Shown: in pieces, positions 1 through 10,900 of the stretch
Layout: each line of letters begins with the position of its first letter
Position numbering within the stretch: the first letter of the stretch is position 1
Translations under genes and position numbers: made by a program
From: Planococcus citri
Taxonomy: Eukaryota > Arthropoda > Insecta > Hemiptera > Pseudococcidae
DNA length: 64,000 nt
NCBI RefSeq assembly: GCF_950023065.1
Contig: NC_088677.1
Location: forward strand, 73,247,469 to 73,311,468
Direction of reading: 5' to 3'
The notes under the pieces: model-generated
Told to the model about the DNA's origin: nothing
Seen by the model: only the letters and a program-made list of their open reading frames with translations
Database searches by the model: none

Positions 1-965
1 CTATATCGTGTGACAGAGAGCCAAGTATGTATGCATCCTATTCAAAGAATGTAACATCAACATACCTACCTAATCCTATTTTTAATTTATCCGTCAGACT
101 ATAACCAATAATTATTTAGGTACAGACTGATACAGTCAGCTAAAAGTAATCTTGTTCATTATCTTCAAGAGCTCATTCTTATATGTTTTGGCCTCTGGCG
201 TGATATGTTTCATCAGATCAGCTAGAGTGAGATCTTACTTACCTACTCTATATGATTTTGGAATCATGGTCCTGATTTTATTGCTGAGTACTTAGTTAGG
301 TAGGTACCTACTTAGTGGTCTTGTCTATCTTTTCCAGCAAATCAGACACAAGTTTTCTAAAGTTTGGCACTGAGTCATGAATCTCGAGTCTAGATTCTGA
401 TGAGAGACTGTAGTACTAATAAACTGCATTCCTATTGTATTGAAACAAGGCGTCAACAACTGTTCACTGATTGCAAGAGAGTTTTTACTTTTAACTAATC
501 GTTAACTCAAAAAAAAATACCTATCAAACATGAAGCAGAGAAAAATATAAAAATTGAATGAATCTAAATTCATTTTAATAGTTATTTGGTTTCATTAAAT
601 ATCAATTTCTGATTTGCTTCATCAAAATTTCTGTCAGTTATTTTGACTTTTCAGGGACAAACTGTTCACTGTTCAGTTTAAAACCTTAAATTAAGGAAGT
701 GAAAAAAAAAATGACAACTTTTTTGTGAGTTGATTCGGTGAGTTTCATTTGCAATGAGACTCGCTTCATCTATGGCCTCGACGGATGAGATGCTGACTGA
801 TGGATTTAGAGATCAAGGGTCATTGTGAGTGGCCGTTCATGATACACTTCAAGGGAATAATAATGGCGGATGTATCCTATTACCTATCCATCGTGATTTT
901 CTGTTAGGGTCTAGTCTCTTACAATAAGGGAACATTTTACAATTTGTCAAGTGCGGTCGAGGTGT

Positions 966-1285
966 GGTCGAGCTGAAATTTGGCTCACTGAAAGACCATG
1001 TCATCCAGAATTCAGAAGCAAATTTTCAGCCAGCGAAGTTGATTTTTTGATTTTTGGCGAATTTCTGAAATGACAGAAACAGCCTATTGGTGTGTAATTT
1101 TCCTCAAGAAGAGCAAAAATAGAGATAATAACAATCTGAAGGTGACCCTCCGAATCGATTGGCACCATCTTCAGACTGATCTGGGACTTTCAACAGAAGT
1201 TGGTGTAATTAAATTCGGCAGCTCAAAATTTTATTCTGAGGTCTACATAACATGACCTTTCAGTAAGCCAAATTCTAGCTTGATC
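966..1285. repeat. Small foldback repeat
   Basis: The left arm near 970-1005 (gtcgagctgaaatttggc, then a run ending in accatgtcat) reappears inverted near 1248-1285 (catgacctttcagtaagc, then caaattctagcttgatc). Arms are about 40 bp with a few mismatches and the spacer is about 240 bp. I did not find a clean target duplication, so the boundaries are approximate. Confidence 0.5.
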
Positions 1286-1619
1286 AACGTTGACGAGTTG
1301 TAAACGTTCTTTGTGAGTACGTTTGTGAAGGTGTATTTTTACAAAATACATACGAGTAGTTGGACCTGAAACATGACCCTGGCGAGTGGGAATAAATTTC
1401 GAAGTTTTCAAAAAGTACAACATGAATGCGCTTAGTTTTTACAAACTGAACATATTTCTAAAGCTAAGTTCACAAAATAGTCCAAATGTGATCATTGAGC
1501 GCAAACGAGTTTCCATAAACCTCCTTTAACATGTAACAATCGCCCCATCACTCCACCGAAGCAAATAAATTTTTGAGCAATCCAAATTGATCGTCGATAT
1601 TACATTTCGCCATCTTGTT

Positions 1620-2515
1620 CTGACTCCACATATTCTTACACGGGAGATATCCCAACTCGCACAAAAAATTTTGAACCAGACAAAGCTAGATCGAAAGAGC
1701 AGACAAAAATTCGTCACCAGCCAAAATTTCAGCTGCAAAGATGCATTTTTCAATTTTTGGCGAATTTTTGAAAATCAAAGGGTCAAAAATGAGGAAAAAT
1801 CAAAATTTTACCAAATTGACCTAAAATACCTAATTTCCGACCAGCCAAATCGATTGGAAATAGCTTCGAACCGATTTGAGCAGTGCTGCAGCCTCCAATA
1901 GATTTTCAATACTTGAAATATCCGCAAGATTCTACGTATCAAATGACGTTGGAAAGCTGAAATTCACTCTGCGTCTTGATATCAACATGCTGAGTCGACT
2001 GAAGACGGTTTCAAGTCATTTCAAAGTCTGTCGGCGATTTTCTGGAAATTCAATTTTTCCAAAAAAACGAACAGGAACATATCGATTTTAGAAAAATAGT
2101 CTTTAATCGGTTATGTGGCTCATCGATAAGCACTAATCTCGAGCATAGTGTGAATTTTATGTACCTTTCCAAACACCATTTTGGTATCTAGAATTTTGTA
2201 GAAATTTCAACATTCAAAAATCTGCTGGAGGCTCCAGAACTGCTCAAAACATTTCGAAACTTTTGCCAATCCATTTGGCGGGTTGGAAATAGAGCACATC
2301 CAGAATTTCAACTTTCTAGGTTAATTTGTAAAATTTTGTTTTTTTCTCATTTTTGACCAAAATTTGATTGGGTAGGTATAGTAAAAATTTACCAGAAATC
2401 GAAAAAAGCACTCGAGCACTTGAAATTCTGGTTGATACGGTATATTTTGGTATGTACACGCTCTTTCAATCCAGCTTTGTGCGGGTCAAATATTTTTCTG
2501 CAAGTTGGGATTCCT
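1620..2515. repeat. Foldback repeat of the GGCTCCAG family (family B)
   Basis: An imperfect palindrome about 0.9 kb long. The left arm reads cagcctccaatagatttt, and the right arm reads the inverse, ctgctggaggctccagaa. The outer arms pair acgggagatatcccaactcg with caagttgggattcctcct. The same arm recurs at 26290-26600, 30370-30720 and in both arms of 58110-59193, so this is a dispersed family. Arms are strongly diverged, which suggests an old copy. There is no coding capacity. Confidence 0.6.
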
Positions 2516-2554
2516 CCTACGTTAGCACCCATGACCCAGTCTGATGGAGTCTTA

Positions 2555-3487
2555 GGGCCGTATTCATAGACGTTACTTAGGGATCACTTGGCTAAGTGGT
2601 GAATTTTAAAGCAATTTTTCCAGGCCTGATTGAATTTTTGAAATTTTGTTTTTTAATAAATTGAATGGTTCCACCAGAAAAGGGCCTAACTGAAAAAATG
2701 GCGATTCGAGAAAAACGCATTTTAAAAATTTGAATATGAATATCATATGGAAAATATTAGAATAACATGCAACTTATTATTTTTTTTTCATTCCGCATAC
2801 ATTTAAGATTCAAAATCATTCTTTACTTTTACTTTTCTGCAATAAAATACAAAGAAAACACTGAAAATACAAAGTGGACAATTAGGCCCTTTCTTGTGAA
2901 CCTAATTTTTCGATGAAAAAATGTGCTGAATCGCGTAATTTTATCATGTAAAAGGCAATATTTTATAACATTATAACGAAGTTGGGTTAAAATAGGTCAT
3001 TTAAACGTTCTCAACAACTATTTTGTAGAAATTTATTTTTTCCTTAAGAAATTCCGCACCACTGAAAAATTATGAAAAAGTTACTTTTGTCTGTAAAAAA
3101 TGGCGTACCACTGGTAAGTTATGAAAACCAAGCGCAAAACATAGTAATAACGCAAACCACCAGACTCTCAGAGACAATTTGGTGAGAAATCGGCGGAGGT
3201 GTCCGACTTTGACGTTCAGTTTTGAAGGCGTGACTATAGGTAGCACCAAGTAACGAAGTGTGCTAGGTGGTATTTCCACTGTAGAATCCATTTTTGCGAT
3301 TTATTATGAAAGGGCCTAACTGAAGTTAGGCCCTTTTCTGATGGAACCATTCAATTGAGAGATTGGACTCCGAAGTGTTGGTTTATCATTTTAAAAATAT
3401 AAAATTTTTATTTGTTCTTGAGAAAAATTGAATCAAAATTCACCACTTAGCCAAGTGTCCCTTAAGTAACGTCTATGAATTCGGCCC
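2555..3487. mobile_element. MITE-like element with TIRs of about 53 bp and TTA target duplication
   Basis: The left terminus begins GGGCCGTATTCATAGACG and the right terminus, inverted, begins GGGCCGAATTCATAGACG. Similarity continues about 53 bp through the motif CACTTGGCTAAGTGGTG. Both ends are flanked by TTA (2552-2554 and 3488-3490), which fits the TWA target preference of PIF/Harbinger elements. A second inverted pair lies inside: ttgaatggttccaccag at 2661 and its inverse ending at 3354. The interior has no transposase frame, so it is non-autonomous. Confidence 0.75.
2661..3354. repeat. Inner inverted repeat within the TTA-flanked element
   Basis: The left arm 2661-2692 carries TTGAATGGTTCCA followed by AGAAAAGGGCCTAACTG. 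The right arm 3324-3354 is its inverse with one or two mismatches. A small perfect palindrome (GGGCCTAACTGAAGTTAGGCCC, described by position 3311-3333) sits at the inner edge of the right arm. It may be a nested older element or a subterminal repeat of the host element; I cannot tell which. Confidence 0.5.
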
Positions 3488-5369
3488 TTAGTCTTAGGAT
3501 TGTTGTACTATTGATGTTTATGAATGATGCAGTTAGTTCCAAGGAATAATGGTAGTGGTGGTATTTTATTGTCTTAAGTCATAATTTCTGTTGGGATTTG
3601 CTCCCTCATTCACATACACCAATTCTTGAAACAGGAGTTAGCCCAGTCGCTCTCAAAGTAGATATTTTTGCCATAGGGCCGAAGTTCTCTTATGACTGGA
3701 ATGCAATATGCAGCATATCCCATCCCTTCATCTTGTCATCAAAGAAGTACCTCCATGCTCCTGCAGGGCATTAGATAATTAAGCATCATAATTCTTCTTA
3801 TGATTACCATTATCATTATACCTAATTATAGCTTTAGTGTTATGCTATTTCTACTTTCTAATGTAAACTAGGCTAACATAGAGAAAATATGTAAGTTACT
3901 TTCGCTGAAATGTACATATGTTTTTTCAAAAAGAAAACGAGAAAATCGAAGAACCACGAAGTAAATGTGATTTACAAAAACAATCGAGTCTGAAAAATTC
4001 GAAAATTAATGAAAAAAGAGCGTCCCAAGCGCTAAATGCGTTCAGAAAGTACGCTAAACACGTTATGACAGCAGGTGAATTTTTCGTAAAATTTTCCCGC
4101 CAAATGTAGTTAGTATAAAAACACGCCTCGTTGTACTAAATAAAGAAGAAGAAACGTTTATTTTTGCATGGTAGTTGAGCGACACGATACTGAACACGTA
4201 CATTATACTCGTATATAACCAACCATAATAAATGCCAAATAATTCGATCACCTTTTCTCCAGCTTGTATAAGCCTTTGTAAAGAATATAACTAAGCTCGT
4301 AAATCTCACTCCACTAAATGTGATTTTAGCCTATCCTGATCAAACAATCTCAATAATTATTTTGATAATTATATCTACTTGTGTATGGCATACTTATTTG
4401 ATATTTTGTACTTAATTTCACATGTAGATCTGTAGGTATACTGTAGTAATAGTGACTCAACATATAGAATTAGAGACAAATAGGTACCTTCTCTCTATCG
4501 TTGAGTAGCACATGTATTGCTACAATAGCAGCAGCTCCATATAATCTGAGAAGATGGGGACATTTTTTCAAATCATTATGTCTCCTTTTGACAAAACATA
4601 ACTGATCATAATATTAAACATTACGAGTACTAGTAGCTTTTGTAAGTAATTATTACGCGTCAGGTAGACTATCCTTGTAATATTATGGGTCCATATACGA
4701 GTATAGGCCTACGTTGTTGCTGAAAAGTATCGCAATGCGATTATTAAGTAGGTGCATACTTGAAGGTATATCACTTATATACCGACTGTATGTGCAATTA
4801 GATGATATTGGCGGCATCGGCATTGCATTTGCATACACTTTGTTCATTTTTTCGGCTACTGGACAAGTATCGGTAGATTTGTACACTTTATCTTTTGTAG
4901 GTACATAAAATGGTACACAACTATTTTATAACTTGATTAATAATGGCTAACGTTAAATATTTTAGTACCTACTTGAGACTATATCTCTAACCATAACATT
5001 AAAAATTCAAATTTAAAAATTAAACAAAAAAGAGAAAAGAAACCCAAAGAAAAAAGGAAAGTTGATTTTAAAAAACTTGACCTGAAAGACCATTATGTAA
5101 GTTGGTATTGTATTGGTGTCTAACTTGGTTATTGTAATCGACAACAATAAATTTATAATACTGCAGGTATTGCAACTAGCTGTAGATTTTATGATTTTCC
5201 CCTGTGAGGTTTTTTAATTATGTTATTAAAACCGGGCTTGCTGGTCTTGTAATTTCATGTATAATGTACAATTAATATTATTATTGATACCTGACAAGGG
5301 AACGATTCGAGGTGTCTGCCTTCGATTTGAACAGGACCGCGATATGTGGAAAGAGCATGGTCTAAAACC

Positions 5370-5865
5370 ACCATAACCAAAATTTCAGCTGCCCAAATTG
5401 ATTTTTGGGAGAATTTTTGGAAATTGAAAATGAATTCTTACGAAGTAAAAGTAGTGGGAATTATTCCTGAAATGGCCATCTCAGCTCTCCCGAACCGAAT
5501 TTCACCATTTCTGGCAATTCTGGAGCCTCCAGCGTGATTTTCGATTTCTGCAGAATTTTGAAATTTCTCCAGAAGACGTGAAAATCAATTTGGGTGGGCT
5601 ATAAATCGAGTTGGGGCTTATATATTTTAATGATACGAGAATGCTGTTCGCAAAAACGCATCATTTTGGGATGTACTGGGTCGAGGATCACCTACAACTC
5701 GATTTTTAGCAGCCAAAATTGATTTTCACATCTTTTGGAGAAATTTCAAAATTGTGGATAAATCTAAAATCTCATTGGAGGCTCCAAGAATGGCGAAATT
5801 TCGTTCCAGAGATTTGATATCAGTTTCAGAACTAATTTCTATATCACCTTATCTACTCAATAAGG
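5370..5865. repeat. Foldback repeat, family C
   Basis: The left part contains cagctgcccaaattgat and ctggagcctccagcg. The right part contains the inverted counterparts agcagccaaaattgat and attggaggctccaagaat around 5720-5800. A related, longer copy lies in an unc80 intron at about 21690-22460. Boundaries are approximate and no target duplication was found. Confidence 0.45.
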
Positions 5866-6391
5866 AGATAGATTTTTTTTAAAAAGCCAATTCGCTTAAA
5901 ATAATTAATTTGGAGTTTTCAAAAGCTCGCAAAAAATCGAAAAATTAATGACAACTAAAATTTTGTTTTAGGGGAGGGGGTGGTTCAGACTATGCTTGTT
6001 TCAAATATCAAGATCTCGTTCAACTCGGAGGCGGATACCTCGAAAAGTTACCTTGTGAGAACAAAAACAAGAGTAGATATCCGTCGAGGTAGAAGCCTAG
6101 GAGGATACATTGTTATTACTAGATAGGCCTAGTATTTAAAGCAATTTTATTAGCTACACGCCGCCGCCATACACAGCCAATTCCGTTTCGTAGATTTGCT
6201 TTAGTACAGTAACAGTAAACAGTACATTTCTAATGGCAATAAATACGCATCTAAGTACATCGTATGTAGGCTATTTATTTGTATTTTGTTAATTATTCTT
6301 ATTTATTACCGTATAATTGTTTATGCATCGATCACAATTGCATCTGAGTAGGGCTGATTATGAATATGTGAACTTGGATTTTTATCAACTT

Positions 6392-6440
6392 TCCCATCCA
6401 TCCATCCATCATCCATCCATCCATCATCCATCCATCCATC
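6392..6440. repeat. CATC/ATCC microsatellite
   Basis: About 49 bp of catcc and catcat units in an irregular run. It produces the Ser-Ile-His-His-Pro-like frame seen on translation, which is not a gene. Confidence 0.9.
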
Positions 6441-6459
6441 CATCGACAATTCCACATTC

Positions 6460-7405
6460 AAAAAATGTTGGGAGGATTTCCACCAAATTCTGTCACCTTC
6501 ATTCTGAGTTGAAAGACTCAGAAAAAATTTGGCTCTGGAGATGCGCCCTGGAGGGGAGGTATGGGTTCTGAAATATGAGACATTTCTAGGAAAAAAATCG
6601 AGTTTTTTCGCTCTAGTCACTACCCAACCTGTTTTGGGAACAATGGTCAACTTTCCACAGATAGTACCTACTTGAGATTCTGCTTCAACCTAGTGCCATC
6701 CATTGCTATCAAAATTCAACTCCATTTTTGGGGTCCTACTGAGCAATTGAACATTTGCAAATCATTTATTTAAATGGGTAAAGCCGTGTTTTGAAAATTT
6801 TTTAATCTCAGACATTTTGCATATTTCTGAAACTGGGGAAATATTTTGAAACGCAATGGCGCATATTTTTATTTTTCAAGTCATTACGAGTATTGTCAAT
6901 TTTAAAAAACCGAAAAAAATTGGTTAGTTTCTCACCATTTTTTTCGATTTTTTGAAATTGACAACAAATGGCTAAAAATGGGCACCACTGCGTTCCAAAA
7001 TATTTCCTCAGTTTTGGGAATGTCATCTTTCAACATTTTGACTACAGTAATGCAAAATATCACTAATTTCAGCCAAGAAAAAATTTTCAATACATGAAAA
7101 TCCAAAAATAAGCAATTTACAAATTTTCAACTGCTTAGTACATAGAACCCTACAAGTGGTTTTGGATTTTGACGTAAATAGCGTAGATTGATGCAGAATC
7201 TCAAATATGTACTATCAATTGTTGAAAGTGGATCATTTTACCAAAACAGGTTAGGTAGGGACATGAGCGAAAACCCCACATATTTTTTGAAAATGCCTCT
7301 TCTTTTTGGACCCATTTCTCCCCTTCAGGAGCATCCCAGGAGCTGAAAAAATGTAGGAGTTACCTACTTTTTAAACTCAAAATCAAGGTCTAAATATCTT
7401 TGGTT
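6460..7405. repeat. Foldback repeat, family A (copy 1)
   Basis: A palindrome of about 0.95 kb. Left-arm words such as gactcagaaaaaattt and cactacccaacctgtttt recur inverted on the right as aaaacaggttaggtaggg and tcaggagcatcccaggagc. Homologous palindromes lie at 25015-25935 and 28100-29045 inside the two large direct repeats. All three are diverged in sequence but keep the same order of blocks. Confidence 0.6.
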
Positions 7406-7973
7406 TCACAAACTATCCTCCTTCCTACCATAGCATGGACACAGTTTTCTCTTACTTGATATCAACTTTTGTTCGATTTGTCGCCATTGCAATAATTAAG
7501 TATACCTTATTTAGTGTACCTAAGTTCTACTGTAGGTGTAAATTTATATTACCACGCGCATATTTAGGTACTAGTAATACCTATTTGTAGGAATACATAA
7601 GCAATTAGATTCGTTCGTAGGACTAGATAGTATTGTACAAACATATGAGTATGACCAGCACCCTTGTCCCCGCACCCATCCCTTATTATCAATGGTTTCA
7701 TCATTGAACATTGGTAAATGGGCATAGGTACTTACAATGCTCCTAATATGATACGATGCCTTTGAACACGTGTATTATACTCACGCATTTCTATACTCCG
7801 TAATGCCGAAATAAATTTTTTAAATTACTTAATTACCTATATTTACTGTATTTTACTGTAGCATATGTTCATGTAGATAGATGTGTAGGTAATTATGTGC
7901 ATAAGTACGTATTTGCGCCTATGATTTAGTCTTCTTGCTCTAATTGGAAGTGTTTTTACAATCACTGCGATAG

Positions 7974-10900
7974 GTGAAAGGAAAATAAGCTTTGTGCTGC
8001 ATGAACCGGAAGGTGATAACGAAGATGGAAGTGGCGGCGCATCGAATGCTGCAGGGGGTGCCATTGCACTAACTAACCAGGTAAGTTTGTGTCCTTGGAC
8101 ATAGATATTGGCTCAAATTAAGATTAAAATTGAGCAAGATAATGGGTGAGCCTTGATGTTGTGTTATTTGTAGACTGGTGATGATAAAACAGAAACAGCC
8201 ACTGATGATAAAAAGTCGAAAAAATCAGGCTCGTCGACTTCTGCAACAGCAAGTTCAGGACGACCGTATTTGCTGCGTCGTAGCACAGCCAGTGGGGCGG
8301 GCGGCTCAATAAAACGTCGAAGTTTCCGATTCAAGAAGAGCTCAAATAAAGATTCAAACAAGGAGAATGCTGATGGTAAAAAACTTGTAGCGAAAGAGTC
8401 ATCAACTGAAACTAAGAAAAATGGTTTGCAAGAGTGACTACTGATTACTATACAATATGTAGTTCAATCTTCATGCTATAAAACCGTATCTATTTGGGTT
8501 TCTGCAGATTCAGTTCGACGAGTTGATTCCATACAGTCAAAACGCCAAAAAGGTTCGTTATCTGATCGCAGTGATACATCTGAATTATGCCCAAGTGCTG
8601 GTGAAGAATCTCCTGGCATTATGGAGTCACCAGATGAGCAGGTGCCCGAAAGTCCCACCGATAGCAATGATGTCGATGATTCTTCAGCCAATATGCCATG
8701 GATTAAGGTCAGTGTATCTTTTTGTTAATGACATTTGACCAATTCTATGAGCTGTAGGGCAACACCATGCCGATTTGCTACAGGAGTTTAAAATTTTATC
8801 GTTTTGTGAGTTTTTAAATGGGCCTTTGAAGATGTGTCTCAATTACCAGAATTTTTCCCCACACCAGGGAGAAATTGATGACTCAGGTAGACAATCTCAT
8901 CTGATAGGTTACATTGGTTTACATCTAATTCAGTTATAATGCTAGTATGTTCTTTTGTGTTTATGAGTAAGTAATTTTATTTTCCCAAAATTTATTTCTA
9001 AACCTGACCTTAAAGTCAGAGCTGTGGGACTGAAACGATCCGAAACCGATTCAATCCCAATTAAATCCTGATTCGAATCCAATCCCAAAACCCGGATACC
9101 GAAATCATTATTTTTCTTGATCCCAAAACCGTAAAACTCCCGGAACCGATATAATTTTGAACCCGAAACAATCTCAAAACTGAAAAGATTTTGTTTTGGT
9201 TTCAGGATTTCAATTTTTGCCTTTTTTAGTTTTTACCGTGATTTTATTTTGAATCGTAATTCTACATCATTTATCGTCATTCATTCAGATTATAAGGAAA
9301 ATTACTCGACAAATTGAGCAAAATATGCATTTAAAACACTAAATTATAAATTAATAACAGCATTGGATTTTTCACGTCAAAACCTCCCATTTTTTAGACC
9401 CCTGCAAGGTCCATAAGTCAATTTGGCCTTTGGGCTTAACATTGGTTGAAATGAAAATCCCAAAACCGAAACCGATTCAACCCAGAACCGAAACAATTTT
9501 TTCAATCCCAAAATGAATACCAAAACCGAAATGAAAATTTGAGGAACAAATCCCGAAATGAATGCAATCCCGAAATAAAAAAATTTCAATCCCAAAACTG
9601 AAATCTAATCCCAAAATCGTTTCGGTCCCACAAATTTTATACAGTTCACTTACACTGAGAAAAATCACTTTAGTAAAAATTACTGAAAAGTTTAGTAAAG
9701 AGGACCTCTAGTCACTTTTTTGTAGTATTTACTACATTTCTTAGTACAAACTACTAAGAAACGTAGTAAAATGTATTTTTTCTACTACATTTCTTAGTAT
9801 TATGTACTACAAAATGTAGTAAATTCTACAAAAAGGTTACCAGGGGGCCTCTTTACTAAATTTTACAGTAACTTCTACAAAACAGTTCTCTCAGTGTAGA
9901 ATCCTAAAAGTTACTTTTGATTTTGATGGAAATGGCTCAAGTTCATGTAGAATCTCCAAGACAAGTTTGGAGTAGACTAGAGTGAAAAAGAAAACACAAG
10001 TTATTTGAAAACTCTTCCTCGCTTAGGACCCCTTCCTGAGCTAAAAAATTTCCTGAGTAATTTTCAACTCAAAATGAAGGTCTTCGCTAGATTTAGTCAA
10101 AATCCTTGGACTTTTTCCCTTCATCATATTTACCTTGGAATGTATGTATTCTGTTATGCTTACAACATAAGTAGGTACCTAATTTACTTGTATCTATGTA
10201 CAGGTTGTTGTGCGAATGATGAATTCCTTAAATTATTACTGCTCTCATCAGAATTTTTGTCACCCATTTTGCTATCGACGGCATATGAGGGCCTGCTCCA
10301 GGTTAACCAAAGCGTTAAGAAAGGTATGTCAGTAAACTAGTCAGTACTAACTTGTTCATCAACCTAAATTACTAATTTGTGGCATGCTAATGTGTATTTT
10401 TTCCTTCAAGGTATATGGTGAAGAATTTGGCGCACTACAAGCTGACAACTTTTTTGAGAAGTTCTCAAGCAAAGATCACAAGAATCATAAGCTACTGGAC
10501 AGGTCAGGATCACAGACATCACCGATCAAAAGGAGAGACAGTTTCTCCAAGTGGTATGAACATGAAGCAAAACCATCGATTATAACTGAGTAAATAAGTA
10601 GCCATCAGAGTAATCTGTAAGTGATTGTAATTCTGCAGTGGCCCTGGAGCTGGTATACATTCTAGCACTGATTCATATGTGAGAGAGGTTGGTACTGTAG
10701 AAGATTGCTCAAACAGTGATAAAGGTAGCAAGCAACGGACTTCAAAGAAAAATGAATCTGAAAAGAAAATGAAAGATCAGTCAATGATGTTGAGATACAT
10801 CAAAACTCAAGTGAGTGCTTTTTAGTTCCTAGTATGACATCATGGGGTTAAGCAAAAGGTAGATCCGCGTTTTGAACTGAAATTCATACAATATTGATAA

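Larger units (their letters stand above)
1..7973. other. Non-coding stretch upstream of the first visible unc80 exon (probable long intron)
   Basis: I find no exon with recognisable protein similarity here. The first exon of the window opens mid-codon after an acceptor at 7972-7973 and corresponds to about residue 1,400 of the human UNC80 protein, so earlier exons must lie to the left of the window. The simplest reading is a single unc80 intron of at least 8 kb. It holds foldback repeats at about 966-1285, 1620-2515, 5370-5865 and 6460-7405, a TTA-flanked element at 2555-3487 and a CATC/ATCC microsatellite near 6392. The short open frames in it are in repeats or have no coding character. A small independent gene cannot be excluded. 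Confidence 0.55.

Noticed and set aside
4683..4908. Overlapping 64-67-codon frames on both strands
   Set aside because: Opposite-strand frames over the same unique AT-rich sequence, with no splice context or unc80 similarity.
6321..6650. 109-codon minus-strand open frame with Met-Asp-Gly-Trp repeats
   Set aside because: It is a translation of the ATCC microsatellite and of a foldback arm.
9050..9070. GATTCGAATCC resembling a tRNA T-arm
   Set aside because: It is part of the degenerate AATCCC array; no acceptor stem or anticodon arm can be built around it.
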